Source of the DNA: Ypsolopha sequella
Lineage: Eukaryota; Arthropoda; Insecta; Lepidoptera; Ypsolophidae
DNA length: 64,000 bases
NCBI GenBank assembly: GCA_934047225.1
Contig: CAKOHE010000008.1
Location: 930,001-994,000 of the forward strand
Reading direction: 5' to 3'
The translations under genes and the position numbers were made by a program. The notes under the pieces were generated by a model, which was not told where the DNA came from, searched no databases, and saw only the letters and a list, made by a program, of their open reading frames with translations. Positions 49,440 to 63,470 of the stretch are shown here, one piece after another; the stretch's first letter is position 1, and each line of letters begins with the position of its first letter.

Positions 49440-51130
49440 GGCCCATATAATTAATAAAAGGGCAGTCTATTCTGTTCACAATCATTGTCAGAATAACATT
49501 GGAACTGACCCATAAAATTAATAAAAGGGCAGTCTATTCTGTCCCCAATCATTGTCAGAATAACATTGGAACTGGCCCATATAATTAATAAAAGGGCAGT
49601 CTATTCTGTCCCCAATCATTGTCAGAATAACATTGGAACTGGCCCATATAATTAATAAAAGGGCAGTCTACTCTGTCCACAATCATTGTCAGAATAACAT
49701 TGGAACTGGCCCATATAATTAATAAAAGGGCAGTCTATTCTGTCCCCAATCATTGTCAGAATAACATTGGAACTGGCCCATATAATTAATAAAAGGGCAG
49801 TCTATTCTGTCCCCAATCATTGTCAGAATAACATTGGAACTGGCCCATATAATTAATAAAAGGGCAGTCTATTCTGTTCACAATCATTGTCAGAATAACA
49901 TTGGAACTGACCCATATAATTAATAAAAGGGCAGTCTATTCTGTCCCCAATCATTGTCAGAATAACATTGGAACTGGCCCATATAATTAATAAAAGGGCA
50001 GTCTATTCTGTCCCCAATCATTGTCAGAATAACATTGGAACTGGCCCATATAATTAATAAAAGGGCAGTCTATTCTGTCCCTAATCATTGTCAGAATAAC
50101 ATTGGAGCTGGCCCATATAATTAATAAAAGGGCAGTCTATTCTGTCCCCAATCATTGTCAGAATAACATTGGAACTGGCCCATATAATTAATAAAAGGGC
50201 AGTCTACTCTGTCCACAATCATTGTCAGAATAACATTGGAACTGGCCCATATAATTAATAAAAGGGCAGTCTATTCTGTTCACAATCATTGTCAGAATAA
50301 CATTGGAACTGACCCATATAATTAATAAAAGGGCAGTCTATTCTGTCCCCAATCATTGTCAGAATAACATTGGAACTGGCCCATATAATTAATAAAAGGG
50401 CAGTCTATTCTGTCCCCAATCATTGTCAGAATAACATTGGAACTGGCCCATATAATTAATAAAAGGGCAGTCTATTCTGTTCACAATCATTGTCAGAATA
50501 ACATTGGAACTGACCCATATAATTAATAAAAGGGCAGTCTATTCTGTCCCCAATCATTGTCAGAATAACATTGGAACTGGCCCATATAATTAATAAAAGG
50601 GCAGTCTATTCTGTCCCCAGTCATTGTCAGAATAACATTGGAACTGGCCCATATAATTAATAAAAGGGCAGTCTATTCTGTCCCTAATCATTGTCAGAAT
50701 AACATTGGAACTGGCCCATATAATTAATAAAAGGGCAGTCTACTCTGTCCACAATCATTGTCAGAATAACATTGGAACTGGCCCATATAATTAATAAAAG
50801 GGCAGTCTATTCTGTCCCCAATCATTGTCAGAATAACATTGGAACTGGCCCATATAATTAATAAAAGGGCAGTCTATTCTGTCCCCAATCATTGTCAGAA
50901 TAACATTGGAACTGGCCCATATAATTAATAAAAGGGCAGTCTATTCTGTTCACAATCATTGTCAGAATAACATTGGAACTGACCCATATAATTAATAAAA
51001 GGGCAGTCTATTCTGTCCCCAATCATTGTCAGAATAACATTGGAACTGGCCCATATAATTAATAAAAGGGCAGTCTATTCTGTCCCCAATCATTGTCAGA
51101 ATAACATTGGAACTGGCCCATATAATTAAC
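49440..51130. repeat. Dispersed duplication D3, left copy (partner about 55070-56760)
   Basis: About 25 monomers match at offset 5631. Markers are ATTGGAGCTGG (50101 and 55732) and CTGTCCCCAGTCATTG (50611 and 56242), together with the order of TTCAC and CTGACCC units. Confidence 0.82.
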
Positions 51131-52130
51131 AAAAGGGCAGTCTATTCTGTCCCCAATTATTGTCAGAATAACATTGGAACTGGCCCATATAATTAATAAA
51201 AGGGCAGTCTACTCTGTCCACAATCATTGTCAGAATAACATTGGAACTGGCCCATATAATTAATAAAAGGGCAGTCTATTCTGTCCCCAATCATTGTCAG
51301 AATAACATTGGAACTGGCCCATATAATTAATAAAAGGGCAGTCTACTCTGTCCACAATCATTGTCAGAATAACATTGGAACTGGCCCATATAATTAATAA
51401 AAGGGCAGTCTACTCTGTCCACAATCATTGTCAGAATAACATTGGAACTGGCCCATATAATTATTAAAAGGGCAGTCTATTCTGTCCCCAATCATTGTCA
51501 GAATAACATTGGAACTGGCCCATATAATTAATAAAAGGGCAGTCTATTCTGTCCACAATCATTGTCAGAATAACATTGGAACTGGACCATATAATTAATA
51601 AAAGGGCAGTCTATTCTGTCCACAATCATTGTCAGAATAACATTGGAACTGGCCCATATAATTATTAAAAGGGCAGTCTATTCTGTCCCCAATCATTGTC
51701 AGAATAACATTGGAACTGGCCCATATAATTAATAAAAGGGCAGTCTATTCTGTCCACAATCATTGTCAGAATAACATTGGAACTGGACCATATAATTAAT
51801 AAAAGGGCAGTCTACTCTGTCCACAATCATTGTCAGAATAACATTGGAACTGGCCCATATAATTAATAAAAGGGCAGTCTACTCTGTCCACAATCATTGT
51901 CAGAACAACATTGGAACTGGCCCATATAATTAATAAAAGGGCAGTCTCCTCTGTCCCCAATCATTGTCAGAATAACATTGGAACTGGCCCATATAATTAA
52001 TAAAAGGGCAGTCTACTCTGTCCACAATCATTGTCAGAATAACATTGGAACTGGCCCATATAATTAATAAAAGGGCAGTCTATTCTGTCCCCAATCATTG
52101 TCAGAATAACATTGGAACTGGCCCATATAA

Positions 52131-53310
52131 TTAATAAAAGGGCAGTCTATTTTGTCCCCAATCATTGTCAGAATAACATTGGAACTGGCCCATATAATTA
52201 ATAAAAGGGCAGTCTATTCTGTCCACAATCATTGTCAGAATAACATTGGAACTGGCCCATATAATTAATAAAAAGGGCAGTCTATTCTGTCCCCAATCAT
52301 TGTCAGAATAACATTGGAACTGGCCCATATAATTAATAAAAGGGCAGTCTATACTGTCCACAATCATTGTCAGAATAACATTGGAACTGGTCCATATAAT
52401 TAATAAAAAGGGCAGTCTATTCTGTCCCCAATCATTGTCAGAATAACATTGGAACTGGCCCATATAATTAATAAAAGGGCAGTCTATACTGTCCACAATC
52501 ATTGTCAGAATAACATTGGAACTGGCCCATATAATTAATAAAAGGGCAGTCTATTCTGTCCACAATCATTGTCAGAATAACATTGGAACTGGCCCATATA
52601 ATTAATAAAAGGGCAGTTTATTCTGTCCAAAATCATTGTCAGAATTACATTGGAACTGGACCATATAATTAATAAAAGGGCAGTCTATTCTGTCCACAAT
52701 CATTGTCAGAATAACATTGGAACTGGCCCATATAATTAATAAAAGGGCAGTCTACTCTGTCCACAATCATTGTCAGAATAACATTGGAACTGGCCCATAT
52801 AATTAATAAAAGGGCAGTCTACTCTGTCCACAATCATTGTCAGAACAACATTGGAACTGGCCCATATAATTATAAAAAGGGCAGTCTCCTCTGTCCCCAA
52901 ACATTGTCAGAATAACATTGGAACTGGCCCATATAATTAATAAAAGGGCAGTCTACTCTGTCCACAATCATTGTCAGAATAACATTGGAACTGGCCCATA
53001 TAATTAATAAAAGGGCAGTCTATTCTGTCCCCAATCATTGTCAGAATAACATTGGAACTGGCCCATATAATTAATAAAAGGGCAGTCTATTCTGTCCCCA
53101 ATCATTGTCAGAATAACATTGGAACTGGCCCATATAATTAATAAAAGGGCAGTCTATTCTGTCCACAATCATTGTCAGAATAACATTGGAACTGGCCCAT
53201 ATAATTAATAAAAAGGGCAGTCTATTCTGTCCCCAATCATTGTCAGAATAACATTGGAACTGGCCCATATAATTAATAAAAGGGCAGTCTATACTGTCCA
53301 CAATCATTGT
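52131..53310. repeat. Cluster of 68-bp monomers
   Basis: Units with AAAAAGGGCAG (one extra A in the A-run before GGG) occur near 52271, 52405 and 53211. Two further copies near 57433 and 63931 sit in segments duplicated from here (offsets 4222 and 10721 from the 53211 unit). The neighbours also carry TATACTG and, nearby, ACATTGTCAG variants. Confidence 0.85.
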
Positions 53311-53750
53311 CAGAATAACATTGGAACTGGCCCATATAATTAATAAAAGGGCAGTCTATTTTGTCCACAATCATTGTCAGAATAACATTGGAACTGGCCC
53401 ATATAATTAATAAAAGGGCAGTCTATACTGTCCACAATCATTGTCAGAATAACATTGGAACTGGCCCATATAATTAATAAAAGGGCAGTCTATTCTGTCC
53501 CCAATCATTGTCAGAATAACATTGGAACTGGCCCATATAATTAATAAAAGGGCAGTCTATTCTGTCCACAATCATTGTCAGAATAACATTGGAACTGGCC
53601 CATATAATTAATAAAAGGGCAGTCTATTCTGTCCCCAATCATTGTCAGAATAACATTGGAACTGGCCCATATAATTAATAAAAGGGCAGTCTACTCTGTC
53701 CACAATCATTGTCAGAATAACATTGGAACTGGCCCATATAATTAATAAAA
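53065..53750. repeat. Dispersed duplication D4, left copy (partner about 57290-57970)
   Basis: About ten monomers match at offset 4222, including the 68-bp unit, the TATACTG units and the CTATTTTGTCCAC unit (about 53358 and 57580). Confidence 0.78.
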
Positions 53751-55069
53751 GGGCAGTCTACTCTGTCCACAATCATTGTCAGAACAACATTGGAACTGGC
53801 CCATATAATTATAAAAAGGGCAGTCTCCTCTGTCCCCAAACATTGTCAGAATAACATTGGAACTGGCCCATATAATTAATAAAAGGGCAGTCTACTCTGT
53901 CCACAATCATTGTCAGAATAACATTGGAACTGGCCCATATAATTAATAAAAGGGCAGTCTATTCTGTCCCCAATCATTGTCAGAATAACATTGGAACTGG
54001 CCCATATAATTAATAAAAGGGCAGTCTATTCTGTCCCCAATCATTGTCAGAATAACATTGGAACTGGCCCATATAATTAATAAAAGGGCAGTCTACTCTG
54101 TCCACAATCATTGTCAGAATAACATTGGAACTGGCCCATATAATTAATAAAAGGGCAGTCTATTTTGTCCCCAATCATTGTCAGAATAACATTGGAACTG
54201 GCCCATATAATTAATAAAAGGGCAGTCTACTCTGTCCACAATCATTGTCAGAATAACATTGGTACTGGCCCATATAATTAATAAAAGGGCAGTCTACTCT
54301 GTCCACAATCATTGTCAGAATAACATTGGAACTGGCCCATATAATTAATAAAAGGGCAGTCTATTCTGTCCCCAATCATTGTCAGAATAACATTGGAACT
54401 GGCCCATATAATTAATAAAAGGGCAGTCTATTCTGTCCCCAATCATTGTCAGAATAACATTGGAACTGGCCCATATAATTAATAAAAGGGCAGTCTACTC
54501 TGTCCACAATCATTGTCAGAATAACATTGGAACTGGCCTATATAATTAACAAAAGGGCAGTCTATTCTGTCCCCAATTATTGTCAGAATAACATTGGAAC
54601 TGGCCCATATAATTAATAAAAGGGCAGTCTACTCTGTCCACAATCATTGTCAGAATAACATTGGAACTGGCCCATATAATTAATAAAAGGGCAGTCTATT
54701 CTGTCCCCAATCATTGTCAGAATAACATTGGAACTGGCCCATATAATTAATAAAAGGGCAGTCTACTCTGTCCACAATCATTGTCAGAATAACATTGGAA
54801 CTGGCCCATATAATTAATAAAAGGGCAGTCTACTCTGTCCACAATCATTGTCAGAATAACATTGGAACTGGCCCATATAATTAATAAAAGGGCAGTCTAC
54901 TCTGTCCACAATCATTGTCAGAATAACATTGGAACTGGCCCATATAATTAATAAAAGGGCAGTCTATTCTGTCCCCAATCATTGTCAGAATAACATTGGA
55001 ACTGGCCCATATAATTAATAAAAGGGCAGTCTACTCTGTCCACAATCATTGTCAGAATAACATTGGAAC

Positions 55070-56760
55070 TGGCCCATATAATTAATAAAAGGGCAGTCTA
55101 TTCTGTTCACAATCATTGTCAGAATAACATTGGAACTGACCCATATAATTAATAAAAGGGCAGTCTATTCTGTCCCCAATCATTGTCAGAATAACATTGG
55201 AACTGGCCCATATAATTAATAAAAGGGCAGTCTATTCTGTCCCCAATCATTGTCAGAATAACATTGGAACTGGCCCATATAATTAATAAAAGGGCAGTCT
55301 ACTCTGTCCACAATCATTGTCAGAATAACATTGGAACTGGCCCATATAATTAATAAAAGGGCAGTCTATTCTGTCCCCAATCATTGTCAGAATAACATTG
55401 GAACTGGCCCATATAATTAATAAAAGGGCAGTCTATTCTGTCCCCAATCATTGTCAGAATAACATTGGAACTGGCCCATATAATTAATAAAAGGGCAGTC
55501 TATTCTGTTCACAATCATTGTCAGAATAACATTGGAACTGGCCAATATAATTATTAAAAGGGCAGTCTATTCTGACCCCAATCATTGTCAGAATAACATT
55601 GGAACTGGCCCATATAATTAATAAAAGGGCAGTCTATTCTGTCCACAATCATTGTCAGAATAACATTGGAACTGGCCCATATAATTAATAAAAGGGCAGT
55701 CTATTCTGTCCCTAATCATTGTCAGAATAACATTGGAGCTGGCCCATATAATTAATAAAAGGGCAGTCTATTCTGTCCCCAATCATTGTCAGAATAACAT
55801 TGGAACTGGCCCATATAATTAATAAAAGGGCAGTCTACTCTGTCCACAATCATTGTCAGAATAACATTGGAACTGGCCCATATAATTAATAAAAGGGCAG
55901 TCTATTCTGTTCACAATCATTGTCAGAATAACATTGGAACTGACCCATATAATTAATAAAAGGGCAGTCTATTCTGTCCCCAATCATTGTCAGAATAACA
56001 TTGGAACTGGCCCATATAATTAATAAAAGGGCAGTCTATTCTGTCCCCAATAATTGTCAGAATAACATTGGAACTGGCCCATATAATTAATAAAAGGGCA
56101 GTCTATTCTGTTCACAATCATTGTCAGAATAACATTGGAACTGACCCATATAATTAATAAAAGGGCAGTCTATTCTGTCCCCAATCATTGTCAGAATAAC
56201 ATTGGAACTGGCCCATATAATTAATAAAAGGGCAGTCTATTCTGTCCCCAGTCATTGTCAGAATAACATTGGAACTGGCCCATATAATTAATAAAAGGGC
56301 AGTCTATTCTGTCCCTAATCATTGTCAGAATAACATTGGAACTGGCCCATATAATTAATAAAAGGGCAGTCTACTCTGTCCACAATCATTGTCAGAATAA
56401 CATTGGAACTGGCCCATATAATTAATAAAAGGGCAGTCTATTCTGTCCCCAATCATTGTCAGAATAACATTGGAACTGGCCCATATAATTAATAAAAGGG
56501 CAGTCTATTCTGTCCCCAATCATTGTCAGAATAACATTGGAACTGGCCCATATAATTAATAAAAGGGCAGTCTATTCTGTTCACAATCATTGTCAGAATA
56601 ACATTGGAACTGACCTATATAATTAATAAAAGGGCAGTCTATTCTGTCCCCAATCATTGTCAGAATAACATTGGAACTGGCCCATATAATTAATAAAAGG
56701 GCAGTCTATTCTGTCCCCAATCATTGTCAGAATAACATTGGAACTGGCCCATATAATTAA
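55070..56760. repeat. Dispersed duplication D3, right copy
   Basis: Partner of 49440-51130 at offset 5631, which is 84 x 67 plus 3, the three extra bases coming from the 68-bp monomers in between. Point differences include GGCCAATATAATTATT and CTGACCCC near 55541-55577. Confidence 0.82.
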
Positions 56761-57289
56761 TAAAAGGGCAGTCTATTCTGTCCCCAATCATTGTCAGAAT
56801 AACATTGGAACTGGCCCATATAATTAATAAAAGGGCAGTCTATTCTGTTCACAATCATTGTCAGAATAACATTGGAACTGACCCATATAATTAATAAAAG
56901 GGCAGTCTATTCTGTCCCCAATCATTGTCAGAATAACATTGGAACTGGCTCATATAATTAATAAAAGGGCAGTCTATTCTGTCCCCAATCATTGTCAGAA
57001 TAACATTGGAACTGGCCCATATAATTAATAAAAGGGCAGTCTATTCTGTCCCTAATCATTGTCAGAATAACATTGGAACTGGCCCATATAATTATTAAAA
57101 GGGCAGTCTATTCTGACCCCAATCATTGTCAGAATAACATTGGAACTGGCCCATATAATTAATAAAAGGGCAGTCTATTCTGTCCCCAATCATTGTCAGA
57201 ATAACATTGGAACTGGCCCATATAATTAATAAAAAGGCAGTCTACTCTGTCCACAATCATTGTCAGAATAACATTGGAACTGGCCCATA

Positions 57290-57970
57290 TAATTAATAAA
57301 AGGGCAGTCTATTCTGTCCCCAATCATTGTCAGAATAACATTGGAACTGGCCCATATAATTAATAAAAGGGCAGTCTATTCTGTCCACAATCATTGTCAG
57401 AATAACATTGGAACTGGCCCATATAATTAATAAAAAGGGCAGTCTATTCTGTCCCCAATCATTGTCAGAATAACATTGGAACTGGCCCATATAATTAATA
57501 AAAGGGCAGTCTATACTGTCCACAATCATTGTCAGAATAACATTGGAACTGGCCCATATAATTAATAAAAGGGCAGTCTATTTTGTCCACAATCATTGTC
57601 AGAATAACATTGGAACTGGCCCATATAATTAATAAAAGGGCAGTCTATACTGTCCACAATCATTGTCAGAATAACATTGGAACTGGCCTATATAATTAAT
57701 AAAAGGGCAGTCTAATCTGTCCCCAATCATTGTCAGAATAACATTGGAACTGGCCCATATAATTAATAAAAGGGCAGTCTATTCTGTCCACAATCATTGT
57801 CAGAATAACATTGGAACTGGCCCATATAATTAATAAAAGGGCAGTCTATTCTGTCCCCAATCATTGTCAGAATAACATTGGAACTGGCCCATATAATTAA
57901 TAAAAGGGCAGTCTACTCTGTCCACAATCATTGTCAGAATAACATTGGAACTGGCCCATATAATTAATAA
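57290..57970. repeat. Dispersed duplication D4, right copy
   Basis: Partner of 53065-53750. It keeps the 68-bp monomer at 57433 and differs by single bases such as TAATCTG near 57713. Confidence 0.78.
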
Positions 57971-59460
57971 AAGGGCAGTCTATTCTGTCCACAATCATTG
58001 TCAGAATAACATTGGAACTGACCCATATAATTAATAAAAGGGCAGTCTATTCTGTCCCCAATCATTGTCAGAATAACATTGGAACTGGCCCATATAATTA
58101 ATAAAAAGGCAGTCTATTCTGTCCCCAATCATTGTCAGAATAACATTGGAACTGGCTCATATAATGATAAAAGGGCAGTCTACTCTGTCCACAATCATTG
58201 TCAGAATAACATTGGAACTGGCCCATATAATTAATAAAAGGGCAGTCTATTCTGTCCCCAATCATTGTCAGAATAACATTGGAACTGGCCCATATAATTA
58301 ATAAAAGGGCAGTCTACTCTGTCCACAATCATTGTCAGAATAACATTGGAACTGGCCCATATAATTAATAAAAGGGCAGTCTACTCTGTCCACAATCATT
58401 GTCAGAATAACATTGGAACTGGCCCATATAATTAATAAAAGGGCAGTCTATTCTGTCCCCAATCATTGTCAGAATAACATTGGAACTGGCCCATATAATT
58501 AATAAAAGGGCAGTCTATTCTGTCCCCAATCATTGTCAGAATAACATTGGAACTGGCCCATATAATTAATAAAAGGGCAGTCTACTCTGTCCACAATCAT
58601 TGTCAGAATAACATTGGAACTGGCCCATATAATTAACAAAAGGGCAGTCTATTCTGTCCCCAATTATTGTCAGAATAACATTGGAACTGGCCCATATAAT
58701 TAATAAAAGGGCAGTCTACTCTGTCCACAATCATTGTCAGAATAACATTGGAACTGGCCCATATAATTAATAAAAGGGCAGTCTATTCTGTCCCCAATCA
58801 TTGTCAGAATAACATTGGAACTGGCCCATATAATTAATAAAAGGGCAGTCTACTCTGTCCACAATCATTGTCAGAATAACATTGGAACTGGCCCATATAA
58901 TTAATAAAAGGGCAGTCTACTCTGTCCACAATCATTGTCAGAATAACATTGGAACTGGCCCATATAATTAATAAAAGGGCAGTCTACTCTGTCCACAATC
59001 ATTGTCAGAATAACATTGGAACTGGCCCATATAATTAATAAAAGGGCAGTCTATTCTGTCCCCAATCATTGTCAGAATAACATTGGAACTGGCCCATATA
59101 ATTAATAAAAGGGCAGTCTACTCTGTCCACAATCATTGTCAGAATAACATTGGAACTGGCCCATATAATTAATAAAAGGGCAGTCTATTCTGTTCACAAT
59201 CATTGTCAGAATAACATTGGAACTGACCCATATAATTAATAAAAGGGCAGTCTATTCTGTCCCCAATCATTGTCAGAATAACATTGGAACTGGCCCATAT
59301 AATTAATAAAAGGGCAGTCTATTCTGTCCCCAATCATTGTCAGAATAACATTGGAACTGGCCCATATAATTAATAAAAGGGCAGTCTACTCTGTCCACAA
59401 TCATTGTCAGAATAACATTGGAACTGGCCCATATAATTAATAAAAGGGCAGTCTACTCTG

Positions 59461-62460
59461 TCCTCAATCATTGTCAGAATAACATTGGAACTGGCCCATA
59501 TAATTAATAAAAGGGCAGTCTATTCTGTCCCCAATCATTGTCAGAATAACATTGGAACTGGCCCATATAATTAATAAAAGGGCAGTCTATTCTGTCCACA
59601 ATCATTGTCAGAATAACATTGGAACTGGCCCATATAATTAATAAAAGGGCAGTCTATTCTGTCCCCAATCATTGTCAGAATAACATTGGAACTGGCCCAT
59701 ATAATTAATAAAAGGGCAGTCTACTCTGTCCTCAATCATTGTCAGAATAACATTGGAACTGGCCCATATAATTAATAAAAGGGCAGTCTATTCTGTCCCC
59801 AATCATTGTAAGAATAACATTGGAACTGGCCCATATAATTAATAAAAGGGCAGTCTACTCTGTCCTCAATCATTGTCAGAATAACATTGGAACTGGCCCA
59901 TATAATTAATAAAAGGGCAGTCTATTCTGTCCACAATCATTGTCAGAATAACATTGGAACTGGCCCATATAATTAATAAAAGGGCAGTCTATTCTGTCCA
60001 CAATCATTGTCAGAATAACATTGGAACTGGCCCATATAATTAATAAAAGGGCAGTCTATTCTGTCCACAATCATTGTCAGAATAACATTGGAACTGGCCC
60101 ATATAATTAATAAAAGGGCAGTCTACTCTGTCCACAATCATTGTCAGAATAACATTGGAACTGGCCCATATAATTAATAAAAGGGCAGTCTACTCTGTCC
60201 ACAATCATTGTCAGAACAACATTGGAACTGGCCCATATAATTAATAAAAGGGCAGTCTCCTCTGTCCCCAATCATTGTCAGAATAACATTGGAACTGGCC
60301 CATATAATTAATAAAAGGGCAGTCTACTCTGTCCACAATCATTGTCAGAATAACATTGGAACTGGCCCATATAATTAATAAAAGGGCAGTCTATTCTGTC
60401 CCCAATCATTGTCAGAATAACATTGGAACTGGCCCATATAATTAATAAAATGGCAGTCTACTCTGTCCACAATCATTGTCAGAATAACATTGGAACTGGC
60501 CCATATAATTAATAAAAGGGCAGTCTATTCTGTCCCCAATCATTGTCAGAATAACATTGGAACTGGCCCATATAATTAATAAAAGGGCAGTCTATTCTGT
60601 CCACAATCATTGTCAGAATAACATTGGAACTGACCCATATAATTAATAAAAGGGCAGTCTAATCTGTCCCCAATCATTGTCAGAATAACATTGGAACTGG
60701 CCCATATAATTAATAAAAGGGCAGTCTATTCTGTCCCCAATCATTGTCAGAATAACATTGGAACTGGCCCATATAATTAATAAAAGGGCAGTCTATTCTG
60801 TCCCCAATCATTGTCAGAATAACATTGGAACTGGCCCATATAATTAATAAAAGGGCAGTCTATTCTGTCCACAATCATTGTCAGAATAACATTGGAACTG
60901 GCCCATAAATTTAATAAAAGGGCAGTCTATTCTGTCCCCAATCATTGTCAGAATAACATTGGAACTGGCCCATATAATTAATAAAAGGGCAGTCTATACT
61001 GTCCACAATCATTGTCAGAATAACATTGGAACTGGCCCATATAATTAATAAAAGGGCAGTCTATTCTGTCCACAATCATTGTCAGAATAACATTGGAACT
61101 GGCCTATATAATTATTATAAGGGCAGTCTATTCTGTCCCCAATCATTGTCAGAATAACATTGGAACTGGCCCATATAATTAATAAAAGGGCAGTCTACTC
61201 TGTCCACAATCATTGTCAGAATAACATTGGAACTGGCCCATATAATTAACAAAAGGGCAGTCTATTCTGTCCCCAATCATTGTCAGAATAACATTGGAAC
61301 TGGCCCATATAATTAATAAAAGGGCAGTCTACTCTGTCCACAATCATTGTCAGAATAACATTGGAACTGGCCCATATAATTAATAAAAGGGCAGTCTATT
61401 CTGTCCCCAATCATTGTCAGAATAACATTGGAACTGGCCCATATAATTAATAAAAGGGCAGTCTACTCTGTCCACAATCATTGTCAGAATAACAATGGAA
61501 CTGGCCCATATAATTAATAAAAGGGCAGTCTACTCTGTCCACAATCATTGTCAGAATAACATTGGAACTGGCCCATATAATTAATAAAAGGGCAGTCTAC
61601 TCTGTCCACAATCATTGTCAGAATAACATTGGAACTGGCCCATATAATTAATAAAAGGGCAGTCTATTCTGTCCTCAATCATTGTCAGAATAACATTGGA
61701 ACTGGCCCATATAATTAATAAAAGGGCAGTCTACTCTGTCCACAATCATTGTCAGAATAACATTGGAACTGGCCCATATAATTAATAAAAGGGCAGTCTA
61801 TTCTGTTCACAATCATTGTCAGAATAACATTGGAACTGACCCATATAATTAATAAAAGGGCAGTCTATTCTGTCCCCAATCATTGTCAGAATAACATTGG
61901 AACTGGCCCATATAATTAATAAAAAGGCAGTCTATTCTGTCCCCAATCATTGTCAGAATAACATTGGAACTGGCCCATATAATTAATAAAAGGGCAGTCT
62001 ACTCTGTCCACAATCATTGTCAGAATAACATTGGAACTGGCCCATATAATTAATAAAAGGGCAGTCTATTCTGTCCCCAATCATTGTCAGAATAACATTG
62101 GAACTGGCCCATATAATTAATAAAAGGGCAGTCTACTCTGTCCACAATCATTGTCAGAATAACATTGGAACTGGCCCATATAATTAATAAAAGGGCAGTC
62201 TACTCTGTCCACAATCATTGTCAGAATAACATTGGAACTGGCCCATATAATTAATAAAAGGGCAGTCTACTCTGTCCACAATCATTGTCAGAATAACTAT
62301 GGAACTGGCCCATATAATTAATAAAAGGGCAGTCTACTCTGTCCACAATCATTGTCAGAATAACATTGGAACTGGCCCATATAATTAATAAAAGGGCAAT
62401 CTACTCTGTCCTTAATCATTGTCAGAATAACATTGGAACTGGCCCATATAATTAATAAAA
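59461..62460. repeat. Dispersed duplication D1, right copy
   Basis: Near-copy of 37951-40950. A private difference is CCCATAAATTTAATAAAAGG near 60903. Its left edge lies at about 59.40-59.46 kb, where it joins sequence of the 43.9-59.4 kb type. Its right edge at about 62.46 kb joins D2 directly. Confidence 0.87.
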
Positions 62461-63470
62461 GGGCAGTCTACTCTGTCCACAATCATTGTCAGAACAACAT
62501 TGGAACTGGCCCATATAATTAATAAAAGGGCAGTCTCCTCTGTCCCCAATCATTGTCAGAATAACATTGGAACTGGCCCATATAATTAATAAAAGGGCAG
62601 TCTATTCTGTCCACAATCATTGTCAGAATAACATTGGAACTGGCCCATATAATTAATAAAAGGGCAGTCTACTCTGTCCACAATCATTGTCAGAATAACA
62701 TTGGAACTGGCCCATATAATTAATAAAAGGGCAGTCTACTCTGTCCACAATCATTGTCAGAACAACATTGGAACTGGCCCATATAATTAATAAAAGGGCA
62801 GTCTCCTCTGTCCCCAATCATTGTCAGAATAACATTGGAACTAGCCCATATAATTAATAAAAGGGCAGTCTACTCTGTCCACAATCATTGTCAGAATAAC
62901 ATTGGAACTGGCCCATATAATTAATAAAATGGCAGTCTACTCTGTCCACAATCATTGTCAGAATAACATTGGAACTGGCCCATATAATTAATAAAAGGGC
63001 AGTCTATTCTGTCCCCAATCATTGTCAGAATAACATTGGAACTGGCCCATATAATTAATAAAAGGGCAGTCTATTCTGTCCCTAATCATTGTCAGAATAA
63101 CATTGGAACTGGCCCATATAATTAATAAAAGGGCAGTCTATTCTGTCCCCAATCATTGTCAGAATAACATTGGAACTGTCCCATATAATTAATAAAAGGG
63201 CAGTCTATTCTGTCTACAATCATTGTCAGAATAACATTGGAACTGGCCCATATAATTAATAAAAGGGCAGTCTATTCTGTCCCCAATCATTGTCAGAATA
63301 ACATTGGAACTGGCCCATATAATTAATAAAAGGGCAGTCTATTCTGTCCCCAATCATTGTCAGAATAACATTGGAACTGGCCCATATAATTAATAAAAGG
63401 GCAGTCTATTCTGTCCCCAATCATTGTCAGAATAACATTGGAACTGGCCCATATAATTAATAAAAGGGCA
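62461..63470. repeat. Dispersed duplication D2, right copy
   Basis: Near-copy of 41286-42295. It follows the right copy of D1 with five monomers fewer than in the left arrangement. One base difference: 41881 has TAATTAAAGG where this copy has TAATAAAAGG. Confidence 0.86.

Noticed and set aside
52131..53307. Minus-strand frames of 78-123 codons, also at 57293-57529 and 63792-63989
   Set aside because: Satellite translations kept open by 68-bp monomers; no sign of a real gene.
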